Positions 28,275 through 36,039 of a DNA stretch of 38,449 bases are shown piece after piece. Below the pieces are notes generated by a model. It was given only the letters and a program-made list of their open reading frames with translations, was not told the origin of the DNA and made no database searches. The position numbers and the translations under genes were made by a program. Origin of the DNA: an uncultured Lentisphaeria bacterium (GTDB taxonomy: Bacteria > Verrucomicrobiota > Lentisphaeria > Oligosphaerales > Oligosphaeraceae). The stretch spans positions 1 to 38,449 of the forward strand of contig CAKUJM010000026.1 in the NCBI GenBank assembly GCA_934661755.1, given 5' to 3'. Positions within the stretch are counted from its first letter, which is position 1. Every line of letters starts with the position of its first letter.

Positions 28275-28304
28275 CCGTCCGCACCTTCCCCCGCCTGCGG
28301 ACGG
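28275..28304. terminator. Hairpin between convergent genes
   Basis: CCGTCCGCA (28275-28283) and TGCGGACGG (28296-28304) form a perfect 9-bp stem with a 12-base loop, starting directly after the plus-strand stop and 13 bases from the stop of the opposing esterase. There is no T-tract on either strand. Its position between convergent genes suggests a bidirectional transcript end. Confidence 0.5.
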
Positions 28305-28316
28305 CTGACGATATCT

Positions 28317-30278
28317 CTATCCCTGTTTTTCCCCTCTCACCGCCAGCGCCATGATGCGGACGGCATGGCCGCAGGATTTCGGATTTCTGCGGCTGACGAC
28401 CCGCAGATGCAGCCGGTGCACTCCCGGCGCGAGCTCCTCGGCCAGCATGCGGGTATATGGATAATGCAGGGCAGTGCTGTATTCGCGGAAGAGGTCGGCC
28501 TCCTGCCAATTTTCATCCTCATCGAAGCGGAAGCCGACCGATCCGGCATCCGCCCCGGCGGTCAGATACAACCCACAGCAGCATCCCCGGAACTGGATCG
28601 TCACCTCGGCGCCCGAAGTCTCGGCGTGGAGGCACTCCACGGCAGTGAAGCGATCGCGCTTTTCGCCGGGAATCTCCTCCCACTTCGGGACTCCGATGCT
28701 CCAGCCGGAATTGCCCGACAACTCCAGCCGGGCTGCGGGGATCAAGTCGCCATCCACAAAGCTGTCGCGATCCAGCGGCGGCCGGTCCAGACGGCTGGCG
28801 GCCTTTTCCGCCTCCGGCCAATTGCATTGCCCCTGGAGAAAACACCGGATATCCTCGGCATAGATGGCGGCGCCGAATGGCGCGGGATGCACTCCGCCGA
28901 ATTGATCCCAATCGAATTCCCGATGGCGCATGCGCTCCTCGACATCGAAGGCGAAATTGATGGTCGGCAGCCCATAGGCCTCGGCGACGGCGGCATGGGC
29001 CTGGATTTCGTGGGGCGTCACCGCTTCGCCGCGGGTGTTGTTGTATGCCCCGCCGTCATTCTCCGGCGAAAGATCCCGGGCATTGCGGTGATAATGCGCA
29101 AGATGGGACTCATTGGCGGAGAAGAGCAGGACAATTCCGGCCTCCGGATTGGCGGCCAGCATGGAACGCACAATGCCCTCGACTCCGCGAATGCAGTGCG
29201 CGGCGGTGAAATGGCCATCCTGGTTGTCATTGACGGCGAATTCGACGAAGAGCAGATCCGGCACCGCCTTCGACAGCACATCGCGTCTCAGACGGAAGGC
29301 GCCGGTATCGGAGCAGGTCGAGCTGATGCCCGCGTTGATGAAATTGAAGTCGCAATGCGGAAACAATTCGCGCAAGGCCTCCTCGGTCAGGCGCGAATAG
29401 CCGTTCATCTCGGTAATCGAGCCGCCCAGGAAGGCCACAGTGCCGTGAGCATCCCGACGGAAATGCCGGATGGCCGCGGGGATGCCGTCGCGGATGACAA
29501 TATGCCGGTTGCGCCCGCGGATATGCTGCTCGAGGAAATCGACCATGATTTCCGGGTCGCGGAGGCTGTGCGGATGATGGTCATTGCCCTGCTTGAGGAT
29601 CAGGCGGATATTGCCGCCCAGGGCGCGATAGCGGTCAATGAGCACTGCGCTGTTTTCCGCAAACGGCACGGTGGTGTCGTCGGCGCCGCATACCGCCAGA
29701 ATCGGGACCTTCGCCGCCGCCAGCGACTCCAGGCCGTCGTATGCCTGGCCGTGATAATTGCGCACGTCGTCATCCGTGGCGAAGCCGTATGCGACCTTGA
29801 CCCGGGCATAGTCATCCGGGGAGCCATCGCCCTTGCCCAGCCCCGCCGGCCAGCTGGCCAGCGTGCACACCGCGGCGTCAAGATAGATGCATGCGGTCTT
29901 CCCCGGATTGGCCTTCGCCCAGTTGAGCACCGGCAGCCCGCCCTGGCTCATGCCGATGAAGCCGACCTTCTCCGCCAGCGGCAGATGGGCGCGCAGAAAA
30001 CCATAATAGTCGTTCCAAACCCGCACGGCATCCGGCGATCCATAGTACCTGGCGGTGTCGATGTACGCCAGATAGTACCCGCGCTTGAGCAGGGCGATGT
30101 CCGTCTGCGGCTCATGGCCGAACCAGCGCCCGCGCCAAAACCACGCGCCCTCCGGACACGGCGCCGCCGGCATCACAATCGTCGCGGTGGTGTCGTCAAA
30201 AGGGAAATCATATTGCACAAAGCCATGGAAATCCCTGGTCTCCACTGGCAATGGAAGAAAATCTGGCAATTGTGACAT
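28317..30278 (-). CDS. Two-domain esterase: alpha/beta hydrolase plus SGNH hydrolase
   Basis: A 653-residue protein with two hydrolase folds. Residues about 15-255 are an alpha/beta hydrolase with nucleophile elbow GMSQGG (Ser111), an acid-region stretch AVCGADDTTVPF and a His-containing GNDHHPHSL. Residues about 275-480 are SGNH-like: block I FLGGSITE (Ser287), block II INAGISS, block III EFAVNDN (Asn350) and block V WDQFGGVHPAPFG (His464). The Asp usually three residues before the His is Gly here, so the acid may be Asp458. A beta-sandwich-like tail follows. No signal peptide is visible at this start. Ester or acetyl removal from carbohydrates is plausible given the KDG-type kinase next door, but the substrate cannot be read. 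The start at 30278 has no clear Shine-Dalgarno site; an in-frame GTG at 30365 would add a low-complexity Pro/Thr/Leu leader. Confidence 0.83.
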   Translation of the reverse strand: MSQLPDFLPLPVETRDFHGFVQYDFPFDDTTATIVMPAAPCPEGAWFWRGRWFGHEPQTDIALLKRGYYLAYIDTARYYGSPDAVRVWNDYYGFLRAHLPLAEKVGFIGMSQGGLPVLNWAKANPGKTACIYLDAAVCTLASWPAGLGKGDGSPDDYARVKVAYGFATDDDVRNYHGQAYDGLESLAAAKVPILAVCGADDTTVPFAENSAVLIDRYRALGGNIRLILKQGNDHHPHSLRDPEIMVDFLEQHIRGRNRHIVIRDGIPAAIRHFRRDAHGTVAFLGGSITEMNGYSRLTEEALRELFPHCDFNFINAGISSTCSDTGAFRLRRDVLSKAVPDLLFVEFAVNDNQDGHFTAAHCIRGVEGIVRSMLAANPEAGIVLLFSANESHLAHYHRNARDLSPENDGGAYNNTRGEAVTPHEIQAHAAVAEAYGLPTINFAFDVEERMRHREFDWDQFGGVHPAPFGAAIYAEDIRCFLQGQCNWPEAEKAASRLDRPPLDRDSFVDGDLIPAARLELSGNSGWSIGVPKWEEIPGEKRDRFTAVECLHAETSGAEVTIQFRGCCCGLYLTAGADAGSVGFRFDEDENWQEADLFREYSTALHYPYTRMLAEELAPGVHRLHLRVVSRRNPKSCGHAVRIMALAVRGEKQG

Positions 30279-30418
30279 GATGGGATGGAAAAGGAGCGGG
30301 AGGGTGTGTAAGGGTGTGGTAAGGGTGTGGGAGCGAGGGAGTGTGTGGGGGGGGGGGGATTCCACGCCTGCCGGTGTGGCGCTTCCCGGCGGCAGTGGCA
30401 GGCGCGGGCGCCTCCGGC
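30279..30418 (-). promoter_or_regulatory. Esterase upstream region with C12 tract and CACACCC repeats
   Basis: In the sense of the esterase this 140-bp gap carries 12 consecutive C (30347-30358), then three CACACCC-type repeats, about 70-80 bases before the ATG. In the plus sense these are G12 and GGGTGTG repeats. Homopolymers of this length slip readily. No clear -35/-10 boxes were found. Confidence 0.45.
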
Positions 30419-30443
30419 CTATCGTTGCACGCGGCCGGAGGCG
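30409..30443 (-). terminator. Hairpin spanning the kdgK stop codon
   Basis: CGCCTCCGGCC (30409-30419) and GGCCGGAGGCG (30433-30443) form an 11-bp perfect stem whose 13-base loop contains most of the kdgK stop region. No T-tract follows. It may mark the end of the kdgK transcript or stabilise its 3' end. Confidence 0.4.
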
Positions 30444-31516
30444 GAGCCCTTCATCAGACTGAGCACCTCGGCTCTGGAGACGTAGTTCATGTCTCCGGGG
30501 ATGGTGTGCTTGAGGCAGGATGCCGCCACCGCGAAGCGGATCGCCAGCGCGGGCGCCTTGAGTTCCCCGTCATGCAGCGCCGCCAGCAGTCCGGCGCCGA
30601 ATGAGTCGCCGCCGCCAAAGCGGTCCACAATGTCGGTGATGCGATATGGCGAATAACTCCCGCCATCGTCCAGCGGGGCGAAATGGGCCTCGCCCGCCTT
30701 GCAGTCATAGAGCATCCCGCCCCAGTTGTTATGGTCGGCGGAAAGGCTCTCGCGCAAAGTGATGGCCACATGGGACGCCTTGGGGAAACGCGCCGACAGC
30801 TTGGCGGCGACCTCCTGGTATCCCGGGATATTGAGCTTGCCGGAATAGATCGCGGTGTTGCTGGCGCTGATGCCAAAGACATCCTGGGCATCCTCCTCAT
30901 TGCCGATGATGATGTCCGCATACTGGACAATCTCCTGCATGCATTCGCCCGCCAGGACGTTCTTGGCGGTGCCCGGCCGCCAATTCCACAGCTTCTTGCG
31001 ATAATTGAGGTCGATCGAGATGGTGATGCCGGCTGAAGCCGCCCGCCGTGCCAGTTCGCGGGTCGATAAATAGGCGTTTTCCGAAAGCGATGGCGTAATG
31101 CCGGTCAGATGCAGATGACCGACGCCGTCAAGCATGGCGTCGAAGTCGTATTCCTCCGGGGGCAGCAGCGAGATCGTGGAGTAGTCGCGGTCGTAAATGA
31201 CATTGGAGCCGCGGGCATTGCTGCCCATCTCGGCATAGTAGACCCCCATGCGGCCAGTCCGGCTGTATTTGATGAGGTCGACATCGACGCCGATGCCGCG
31301 CATCTGCGTCGCGAAGGCCCGGGCGATGGCATTGTCCGGCAGTGCCGTCAGATAGCGGCTCCGGCAACCCAGCATTGCCAGCGAGGCGCAGACATTGGCC
31401 TCGCCGCCGCCGTATGTGGCCTCCAGCACCCCCGGCAACGCCTGGGCAAAACGCCGTTTTTCCTGCGGGCAAAGCCGCACCATCACTTCACCAAATCCGG
31501 CAATCAACTTATCCAT
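30419..31516 (-). CDS. kdgK: PfkB-family sugar kinase, 2-keto-3-deoxygluconate kinase-like
   Basis: A 365-residue cytoplasmic kinase. The N-terminus GFGEVMVRLCPQ, then the substrate-side motif YGGGEANVCASLAMLG (35-50), the DLNYRKKLW stretch (169-177) and the catalytic DRFGGGDSFGAGL (298-310, Asp304 as base) are typical of KdgK rather than ribokinase or fructokinase. The expected reaction is ATP-dependent phosphorylation of 2-keto-3-deoxygluconate, feeding KDPG aldolase in uronate breakdown. The start is set by AAGGAG ten bases upstream; codons further upstream lack family character. The upstream gap holds a 9-bp direct repeat (CAGGTGATT at 31567 and 31672) that could be regulatory. The neighbouring esterase points to plant or mucin polysaccharide use. 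Exact substrate is inferred. Confidence 0.85.
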   Translation of the reverse strand: MDKLIAGFGEVMVRLCPQEKRRFAQALPGVLEATYGGGEANVCASLAMLGCRSRYLTALPDNAIARAFATQMRGIGVDVDLIKYSRTGRMGVYYAEMGSNARGSNVIYDRDYSTISLLPPEEYDFDAMLDGVGHLHLTGITPSLSENAYLSTRELARRAASAGITISIDLNYRKKLWNWRPGTAKNVLAGECMQEIVQYADIIIGNEEDAQDVFGISASNTAIYSGKLNIPGYQEVAAKLSARFPKASHVAITLRESLSADHNNWGGMLYDCKAGEAHFAPLDDGGSYSPYRITDIVDRFGGGDSFGAGLLAALHDGELKAPALAIRFAVAASCLKHTIPGDMNYVSRAEVLSLMKGSASGRVQR

Positions 31517-31681
31517 CTCCCTGGCACTCCTTATTTTCTTTTCTGATTGGACTGGTTTCGTGAAGACAGGTGATTTTGCGTCAGAACGAGGAATTTCGAG
31601 GGGGCGCACCGGGAGTACGCGACCTGGAAATGACGAAATCATGGTACAAAAGAACCCGCTTCACGGCATTTCAGGTGATTA

Positions 31682-32179
31682 TTAAGCCCCGCCATTGAGC
31701 TCGCGGTCGGCGGCAATGACCTTTTCGCGCCGGGCCTGACGATCGGCGGCCAGCTGACGACGCACCTCGTCATCCTCAATCGCCAGCATCTGCGCTGCCA
31801 GCAGCGCGGCGTTGGTCGCGCCACCGGACCCCACGCCGACCGCCGCCACCGGGATTCCGCCGGGCATTTGCACCGTGGAAAGCAGCGCGTCCATCCCCTT
31901 GAAGGCGCCGCCCTCCACGGGGATGCCGATCACCGGCAGCATGGTGTTGGCGGCCACCGCGCCCGCCAGATGCGCCGCGGCACCGGCCGCCGCGATGATC
32001 ACCCCGAAGCCGTCGGCGGCAGCCCGCCCGGCAAACTGCGCCACCGCCTCCGGCGTCCGATGCGCACTCATGATCCGCACCACCACCGGAATCTGAAGAG
32101 CCTTCAGGGTGTCGATGCAATTCTGGATTTTCGGCAGGTCTGATCCACTGCCCATCAATACTGCGACTTTCTTGCTCAT
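31682..32179 (-). CDS. purE: N5-carboxyaminoimidazole ribonucleotide mutase (PurE, class I)
   Basis: A 165-residue cytoplasmic enzyme of purine synthesis, expected to convert N5-CAIR to CAIR. Class I PurE motifs are clear: MGSGSDLP (9-16), MSAHRTPE (37-44, with the catalytic His), AGAAAHLAG (65-73) and GGATNAALLAAQML. Length is normal for the class I enzyme. The ATG directly precedes SKKVAVLMGSGSD, and upstream codons are low-complexity, so this start is preferred. It lies 14 bases after the radical SAM gene on the same strand and is probably the last gene of that operon. No purK is visible in the window. Confidence 0.95.
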   Translation of the reverse strand: MSKKVAVLMGSGSDLPKIQNCIDTLKALQIPVVVRIMSAHRTPEAVAQFAGRAAADGFGVIIAAAGAAAHLAGAVAANTMLPVIGIPVEGGAFKGMDALLSTVQMPGGIPVAAVGVGSGGATNAALLAAQMLAIEDDEVRRQLAADRQARREKVIAADRELNGGA

Positions 32180-32193
32180 GGCTGTACTTGGGG

Positions 32194-33144
32194 TTATTCC
32201 TGGCAATGGCCGCCGCGGGAGGCATTGCCCGCAAATGGCTGCCGGGTATGGGTGAAATCGGGAACGAAGCCGGGATCGCCGCAATCCGGCTGAATGAACA
32301 CCCGGCGGAATCCCAGCCGGTCGACCAGATCGACCACGGCGCCGTACTCGTCGTCGGAGACCATCCGGACAAGGTCGTGGCGGCGGTGGCATTCCGGCAT
32401 CGGCCGGAATTGGCGCATTACCGAAATGGGCAGGCCGTCACCAAAATGCCGGTGCAGCAGCCGCAGCGCCGACAGCGAATTTTCCACCTCACCGGGCAGC
32501 ACCAGATGCCGGACCAGCACGCCATGCGAGGCCGGAATCTCCCCCGATTCGTCAAATGGCCGCAGGAAACCGCAGCGATCCACCAGCAGTCGAATCCCTG
32601 CCAGGGCCACCTCCGGATAATCCCCACGCCCCATGCAACGCTGCGCAAGGGCGCCGTCCGCGTATTTGAAATCCGGCAGGAAGATATCCACCAGCTCCGA
32701 CTGCTCCTCAAGAAGCTGCGTCCGGCAATACCCCGAGGTATTCCAAACCGCCGGCAATTGGCATCCCCGACGCCGTAACTGAGTTAAGATAACCCGTATA
32801 TGCGGCCAGAAGTGGTCCGGCGTGACAAAATTGATGTTCCGCACCCCGGTTTCCGCCAGCGACAGGATGCGCTCAACCGCATCGTCAATCGTGAGATAGT
32901 CCCCAAGATGCCCGCTGGAGAGCTGGTAATTCTGACAGAAGAAGCACCCGCATGGACATCCGGAGAAAAACACCGTCCCCGATCCGTCTGTCCCAACCAG
33001 CGGCGGCTCCTCCCCGAAATGCGCGCCGATCGAGGCGATATGCAGCCGGTCGGACTCGCCGCAAAAGCCCGTCATCCCGCCGGTGCGATCGACTCCGCAT
33101 CGGCGCGGACATAGCTGGCAATGTCGGTATTCGGGAAATGTCAT
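32194..33144 (-). CDS. PflX-type radical SAM protein (COG1313)
   Basis: A 316-residue radical SAM protein of the PflX group, homologues of pyruvate formate-lyase activating enzyme. The N-terminal Cys cluster C9-x2-C12-x3-C16 (HCQLCPRRCGVDR) with C28 is typical. The radical SAM cluster C63-x3-C67-x2-C70 sits in FFSGCPCGCFFCQNYQLSS. NFVTPDHFWPHI and VDIFLPDFKYAD fit the family. The substrate of PflX proteins is not established. The start codon overlaps the hisA stop (TGATG), so translation is coupled. Neighbours are hisA, a lipA fusion and purE, which are housekeeping; no pyruvate formate-lyase gene is nearby. Confidence 0.88.
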   Translation of the reverse strand: MTFPEYRHCQLCPRRCGVDRTGGMTGFCGESDRLHIASIGAHFGEEPPLVGTDGSGTVFFSGCPCGCFFCQNYQLSSGHLGDYLTIDDAVERILSLAETGVRNINFVTPDHFWPHIRVILTQLRRRGCQLPAVWNTSGYCRTQLLEEQSELVDIFLPDFKYADGALAQRCMGRGDYPEVALAGIRLLVDRCGFLRPFDESGEIPASHGVLVRHLVLPGEVENSLSALRLLHRHFGDGLPISVMRQFRPMPECHRRHDLVRMVSDDEYGAVVDLVDRLGFRRVFIQPDCGDPGFVPDFTHTRQPFAGNASRGGHCQE

Positions 33145-33920
33145 CAGCGGAACGCCCACTCCTGGTTGTATTTGCAAAGATCGCGGTACTTCAACAGCCT
33201 GCCGCCAAAAATGTCCAGCGCGCTGCCAACCGTGAAGTCGATCCGCCCGCAGCCCAGCTCGCCAATCAAGGCAATATCCGCCATCGAATGGATGCCGCCG
33301 GCGTAGGTGACCGGAACCGGCGCAATTTCCGACAGCAATGCGATCAAATCCCGATCTATGCCCTGCTGCAACCCCTCGACCGATACCGCATGGATCAGAA
33401 ACTCGCTGCAGTACTCCGACAGCATCGACAATGACGGCGCATCCATCTTCATCGTGGTCAGCCGCTGCCAGCGGTCGCAGGCCACAAAATAGCCGCCCGA
33501 GCCCCCCCGGCGGCATGACAAGTCAATGACCAGCTTTTCCGCCGGAACCGCCCGCCCCAGCTGCCGCAACCGTGCCGCGGAAAATTCGCCATCGGGAAAC
33601 AGGAACGAGGTGACTATCACCTTCTGGGCGCCGCAGTCAAGCCACTCGGCGGCAGTGCGGTCGTCTATTCCACCGCCCAGCTGCATGAAGCCGGGATGCG
33701 CCCGCAATGCCGCCCGCGCCGCATCGTCATTGCCGCCGCCCAGCCGGATGACGTGTCCACCGGAGAGCCCGTCACGCCAGTAAAGGTCGGCATAGTACTC
33801 TGGCGGCTGGCTGGCGACAAAGTTGGTGCGGGGCGGCTGCCCGGAGAGCCCGGACAGCGTCGCGCCGACTATCTGCTTGACCTGGCCGTCATGTAAATCT
33901 ATGCAGGGTCTGAATCGCAT
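33144..33920 (-). CDS. hisA: ProFAR isomerase HisA, eukaryote type
   Basis: A 258-residue TIM-barrel enzyme of histidine synthesis (isomerises ProFAR to PRFAR). It matches the fungal/plant His6 form rather than the usual bacterial HisA: RPCIDLHDGQVKQIVG (4-19), HVIRLGGGNDDAA, LQLGGGID-like segment (79-86), KLVIDLSCRR (129-138), EFLIHAVSVEG (173-183), VTYAGGI (204-210) and TVGSALDIFGG (230-240). Asp8 and Asp133 occupy the places of the two catalytic aspartates. Position 180 is Ser where yeast and plant proteins, as I recall them, have Asp (HAADVEG/HGVDVEG). The start at 33920 is the only Met close before the RPCIDL strand; it lacks a Shine-Dalgarno site. It lies 37 bases after lipA and is coupled to the radical SAM gene. 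No other his genes are in view. Confidence 0.88.
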   Translation of the reverse strand: MRFRPCIDLHDGQVKQIVGATLSGLSGQPPRTNFVASQPPEYYADLYWRDGLSGGHVIRLGGGNDDAARAALRAHPGFMQLGGGIDDRTAAEWLDCGAQKVIVTSFLFPDGEFSAARLRQLGRAVPAEKLVIDLSCRRGGSGGYFVACDRWQRLTTMKMDAPSLSMLSEYCSEFLIHAVSVEGLQQGIDRDLIALLSEIAPVPVTYAGGIHSMADIALIGELGCGRIDFTVGSALDIFGGRLLKYRDLCKYNQEWAFR

Positions 33921-33957
33921 GAGGAAAAAATGGTGGCGGGAATGGACGGCCGGATGG

Positions 33958-35241
33958 TCATTCCTCTCCGGCGTGATAGGAGCTGCGCACCAGTGGACCG
34001 CACACCGCCTTTTGAAAGCCGAATTCCTCCCTGGCGCAACGCGCCCAGGCGTCAAACTCCTCCGGCGGAACAAAACGCGCCACCGGAAGCTGTCCTGGCC
34101 CCGGCTGGAGGTATTGCCCCAAAGTGATGCTCCGTACACCGGCGCCAGCCAGATCCGCCAGCGCCTGGCGGACCTCGCCGTCGCGCTCCCCCAACCCCAG
34201 CATCATCCCAGATTTGACGACAGCGCCATCGCCGTGGCGCGCGGCATGCGAGAGCACCGCCAGGCTGCGCCGGTAGGAAGCGCCGCAGCGGACATGGCCG
34301 CTTAGCCGTTCCACCGTCTCCAAGTTATGGCCAAACACCGCGGGCTTCGCCGCCAGCACGGTGTCAATTGCCGTCCTGTCCCCTTGATAATCCGAAACCA
34401 GCACCTCGACCCGGCAATCCGGGCAACGCCGCCGTATCGCCAGAATTGTCTGCGCCATGGCCGCGGCGCCGCCATCCGGCAGGTCATCGCGGGTGACGCA
34501 GGTCACGACCGCATATTTGAGTCCAAGCTCCGCCACACATCCGGCGATGCGATCCGGTTCCTCAGCCGACACCGGCAGCGGCCTCCCATGCCTGACAGCA
34601 CAGAAGGCGCACGCGCGGGTGCACACATCGCCCAGGATCATGAATGTCGCGGTGCGATTGCGCCAGCACTCGCACCGGTTGGGGCATTTTGCGCCTTCGC
34701 AAACCGTATGCAGTGCGCCGCGCCGCAGCAAATGTCCCATCTGCCGCCGGGCCTCGCCGCCGATGAATGGCACCCGCAACCACGATGGCAGCCGGGAACG
34801 GCCGGCGGAAGCCGCAGCCGACGGTGGCTTCTCAACACACAACCTGCGCAGCTGATCGCCATATTCGCGCAACATGGCGGCATCCGCCGGGGCGAAATCC
34901 ATCCCCGCCCATTGGCCAGGCGCGAACCATCCGCATCGCTGCCCCTCGCAAGGCACCGGCTCCGGGGCATTGCCATCCGCCACGCAAAGCATGAAATGCA
35001 ACCGCACCCGTTTTTCCGGATAGTCGTAGGTGGTGGCAAAAAGCTCCGTCGCCTCACGGACCGGCATTGCCAGCTCCTCCCGCAACTCCCGGATGATGCA
35101 GCCGACGGGGGTCTCGCCCGGCTGGATCTTACCGCCGGGAAACTCCCAGGCGCCCGCCAGATGCGCTCCCGGACGCCGGGTCGCCAGCAAAATCCGGCCG
35201 CGGCGGATCACCACCGCGGCACATACCTCTACCGCAGGCAT
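33958..35241 (-). CDS. lipA: NUDIX hydrolase-lipoyl synthase fusion
   Basis: A single 427-residue frame with two enzymes. Residues 1-135 are a MutT-like NUDIX domain: WEFPGGKI (32-39) and Nudix box G37-x5-E43-x7-R51-E-L-x-E-E56, with Ala58 at the usual Gly. Residues 150-427 are lipoyl synthase: LPSWLRV start, auxiliary cluster C181-x4-C186-x5-C192, radical SAM cluster C207-x3-C211-x2-C214 and the terminal RSSYHAGE that supplies the serine ligand of the auxiliary cluster. LipA inserts two sulfurs into octanoyl groups on lipoyl domains. The ATG at 35241 follows AGGAG by seven bases; a GTG two codons earlier is too close to that site. An internal TTG near residue 134 could start a LipA alone, but no ribosome site supports it. 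First gene of a compact run with hisA, the radical SAM gene and purE. Confidence 0.92.
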   Translation of the reverse strand: MPAVEVCAAVVIRRGRILLATRRPGAHLAGAWEFPGGKIQPGETPVGCIIRELREELAMPVREATELFATTYDYPEKRVRLHFMLCVADGNAPEPVPCEGQRCGWFAPGQWAGMDFAPADAAMLREYGDQLRRLCVEKPPSAAASAGRSRLPSWLRVPFIGGEARRQMGHLLRRGALHTVCEGAKCPNRCECWRNRTATFMILGDVCTRACAFCAVRHGRPLPVSAEEPDRIAGCVAELGLKYAVVTCVTRDDLPDGGAAAMAQTILAIRRRCPDCRVEVLVSDYQGDRTAIDTVLAAKPAVFGHNLETVERLSGHVRCGASYRRSLAVLSHAARHGDGAVVKSGMMLGLGERDGEVRQALADLAGAGVRSITLGQYLQPGPGQLPVARFVPPEEFDAWARCAREEFGFQKAVCGPLVRSSYHAGEE

Positions 35242-35277
35242 GTTCACGCTCCTGCGCCCAATACAGACATCGAAATA

Positions 35278-35925
35278 CTATCGGTCGCCAATCACAAACT
35301 CGCAGCGACGATTGAGCTGGTGGTCGCTCTCCGTGGTGGCGTTGGCCACCACCGGCCGATCCTCGCCATAGCTCACCGTGTCGATCCGCGCCTCGGCAAT
35401 GCCGCAATTGACCAGGTAGTTCTTGACGGACAACGACCGCCGCTCGCCCAGGGCACGGTTGTACTCGTCACTGCCACGCTCGTCGGTATGGCCCTCGATG
35501 ATCAGCCCCTTGCCCTCGTTCTCGTTGAGGAAGGAAAGCAGCGTATCCAGCTTGGCACGCTGGGATGCCTCCAATTCCGACTGGTTGTAGGCGAAGTAGA
35601 TCACTGCGCCGTCCCAGCGCGCGGCATTCTTCAAGTCGCCAATGGTGGCCAGCGGCTGGACCGCCTTGTCGGCATCCCCCCAGTCACCGCCCTTGATGGC
35701 GTCGCCATCGCCGCCGAAGCCCTTCACATCGCCGTCCATGCCATCCTCCGGTCCGGCCACAAAACCCTCGCCACCCTCGCCAGAGCCATTTTCATCGACG
35801 GCGGAGGGATTGACCTGCAAACCGGAAAGGTCCAGCTTCGGCTTTGCAGTGCAGCCAGTTACCAACAACGCACAGACAAATGCGACACCAAACGCGACAA
35901 TTAGATTCTTGGGAGAGATAGCCAT
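35278..35925 (-). CDS. pal: Peptidoglycan-associated lipoprotein Pal (OmpA-like)
   Basis: A 215-residue outer-membrane lipoprotein. The signal peptide MAISPKNLIVAFGVAFVCAL ends in lipobox VTGC (Cys25). A flexible, glycine/aspartate-rich linker spans about residues 35-85, longer than in enteric Pal. The OmpA-type peptidoglycan-binding domain (about 105-215) has IYFAYNQSEL, the diaminopimelate-binding GHTDERGSDEYN, ALGERRSLSVKNYL and SYGEDRP. Pal ties the outer membrane to peptidoglycan and works with TolB. No tol genes are in this window, so it is away from the usual tol-pal cluster. Upstream in-frame codons are rejected because the lipoprotein signal begins at this Met. It lies 36 bp before the NUDIX-lipA gene and 114 bp after the zinc-ribbon gene. 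Confidence 0.93.
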   Translation of the reverse strand: MAISPKNLIVAFGVAFVCALLVTGCTAKPKLDLSGLQVNPSAVDENGSGEGGEGFVAGPEDGMDGDVKGFGGDGDAIKGGDWGDADKAVQPLATIGDLKNAARWDGAVIYFAYNQSELEASQRAKLDTLLSFLNENEGKGLIIEGHTDERGSDEYNRALGERRSLSVKNYLVNCGIAEARIDTVSYGEDRPVVANATTESDHQLNRRCEFVIGDR

Positions 35926-36039
35926 GGATGGAATTGACCTAAAGAGAGAAGGTGGTGGGAAGTAGGTGTTTTTTTGGAAAACGTTACGGAAAGACACGTT
36001 ACTGTAATGCGCCTTTTGCGTTTTTTCCGCCATGCTCCG

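Noticed and set aside
28365..30275. 636-codon plus-strand frame opposite the esterase
   Set aside because: The minus strand carries clear hydrolase motifs in order; the plus frame has none.
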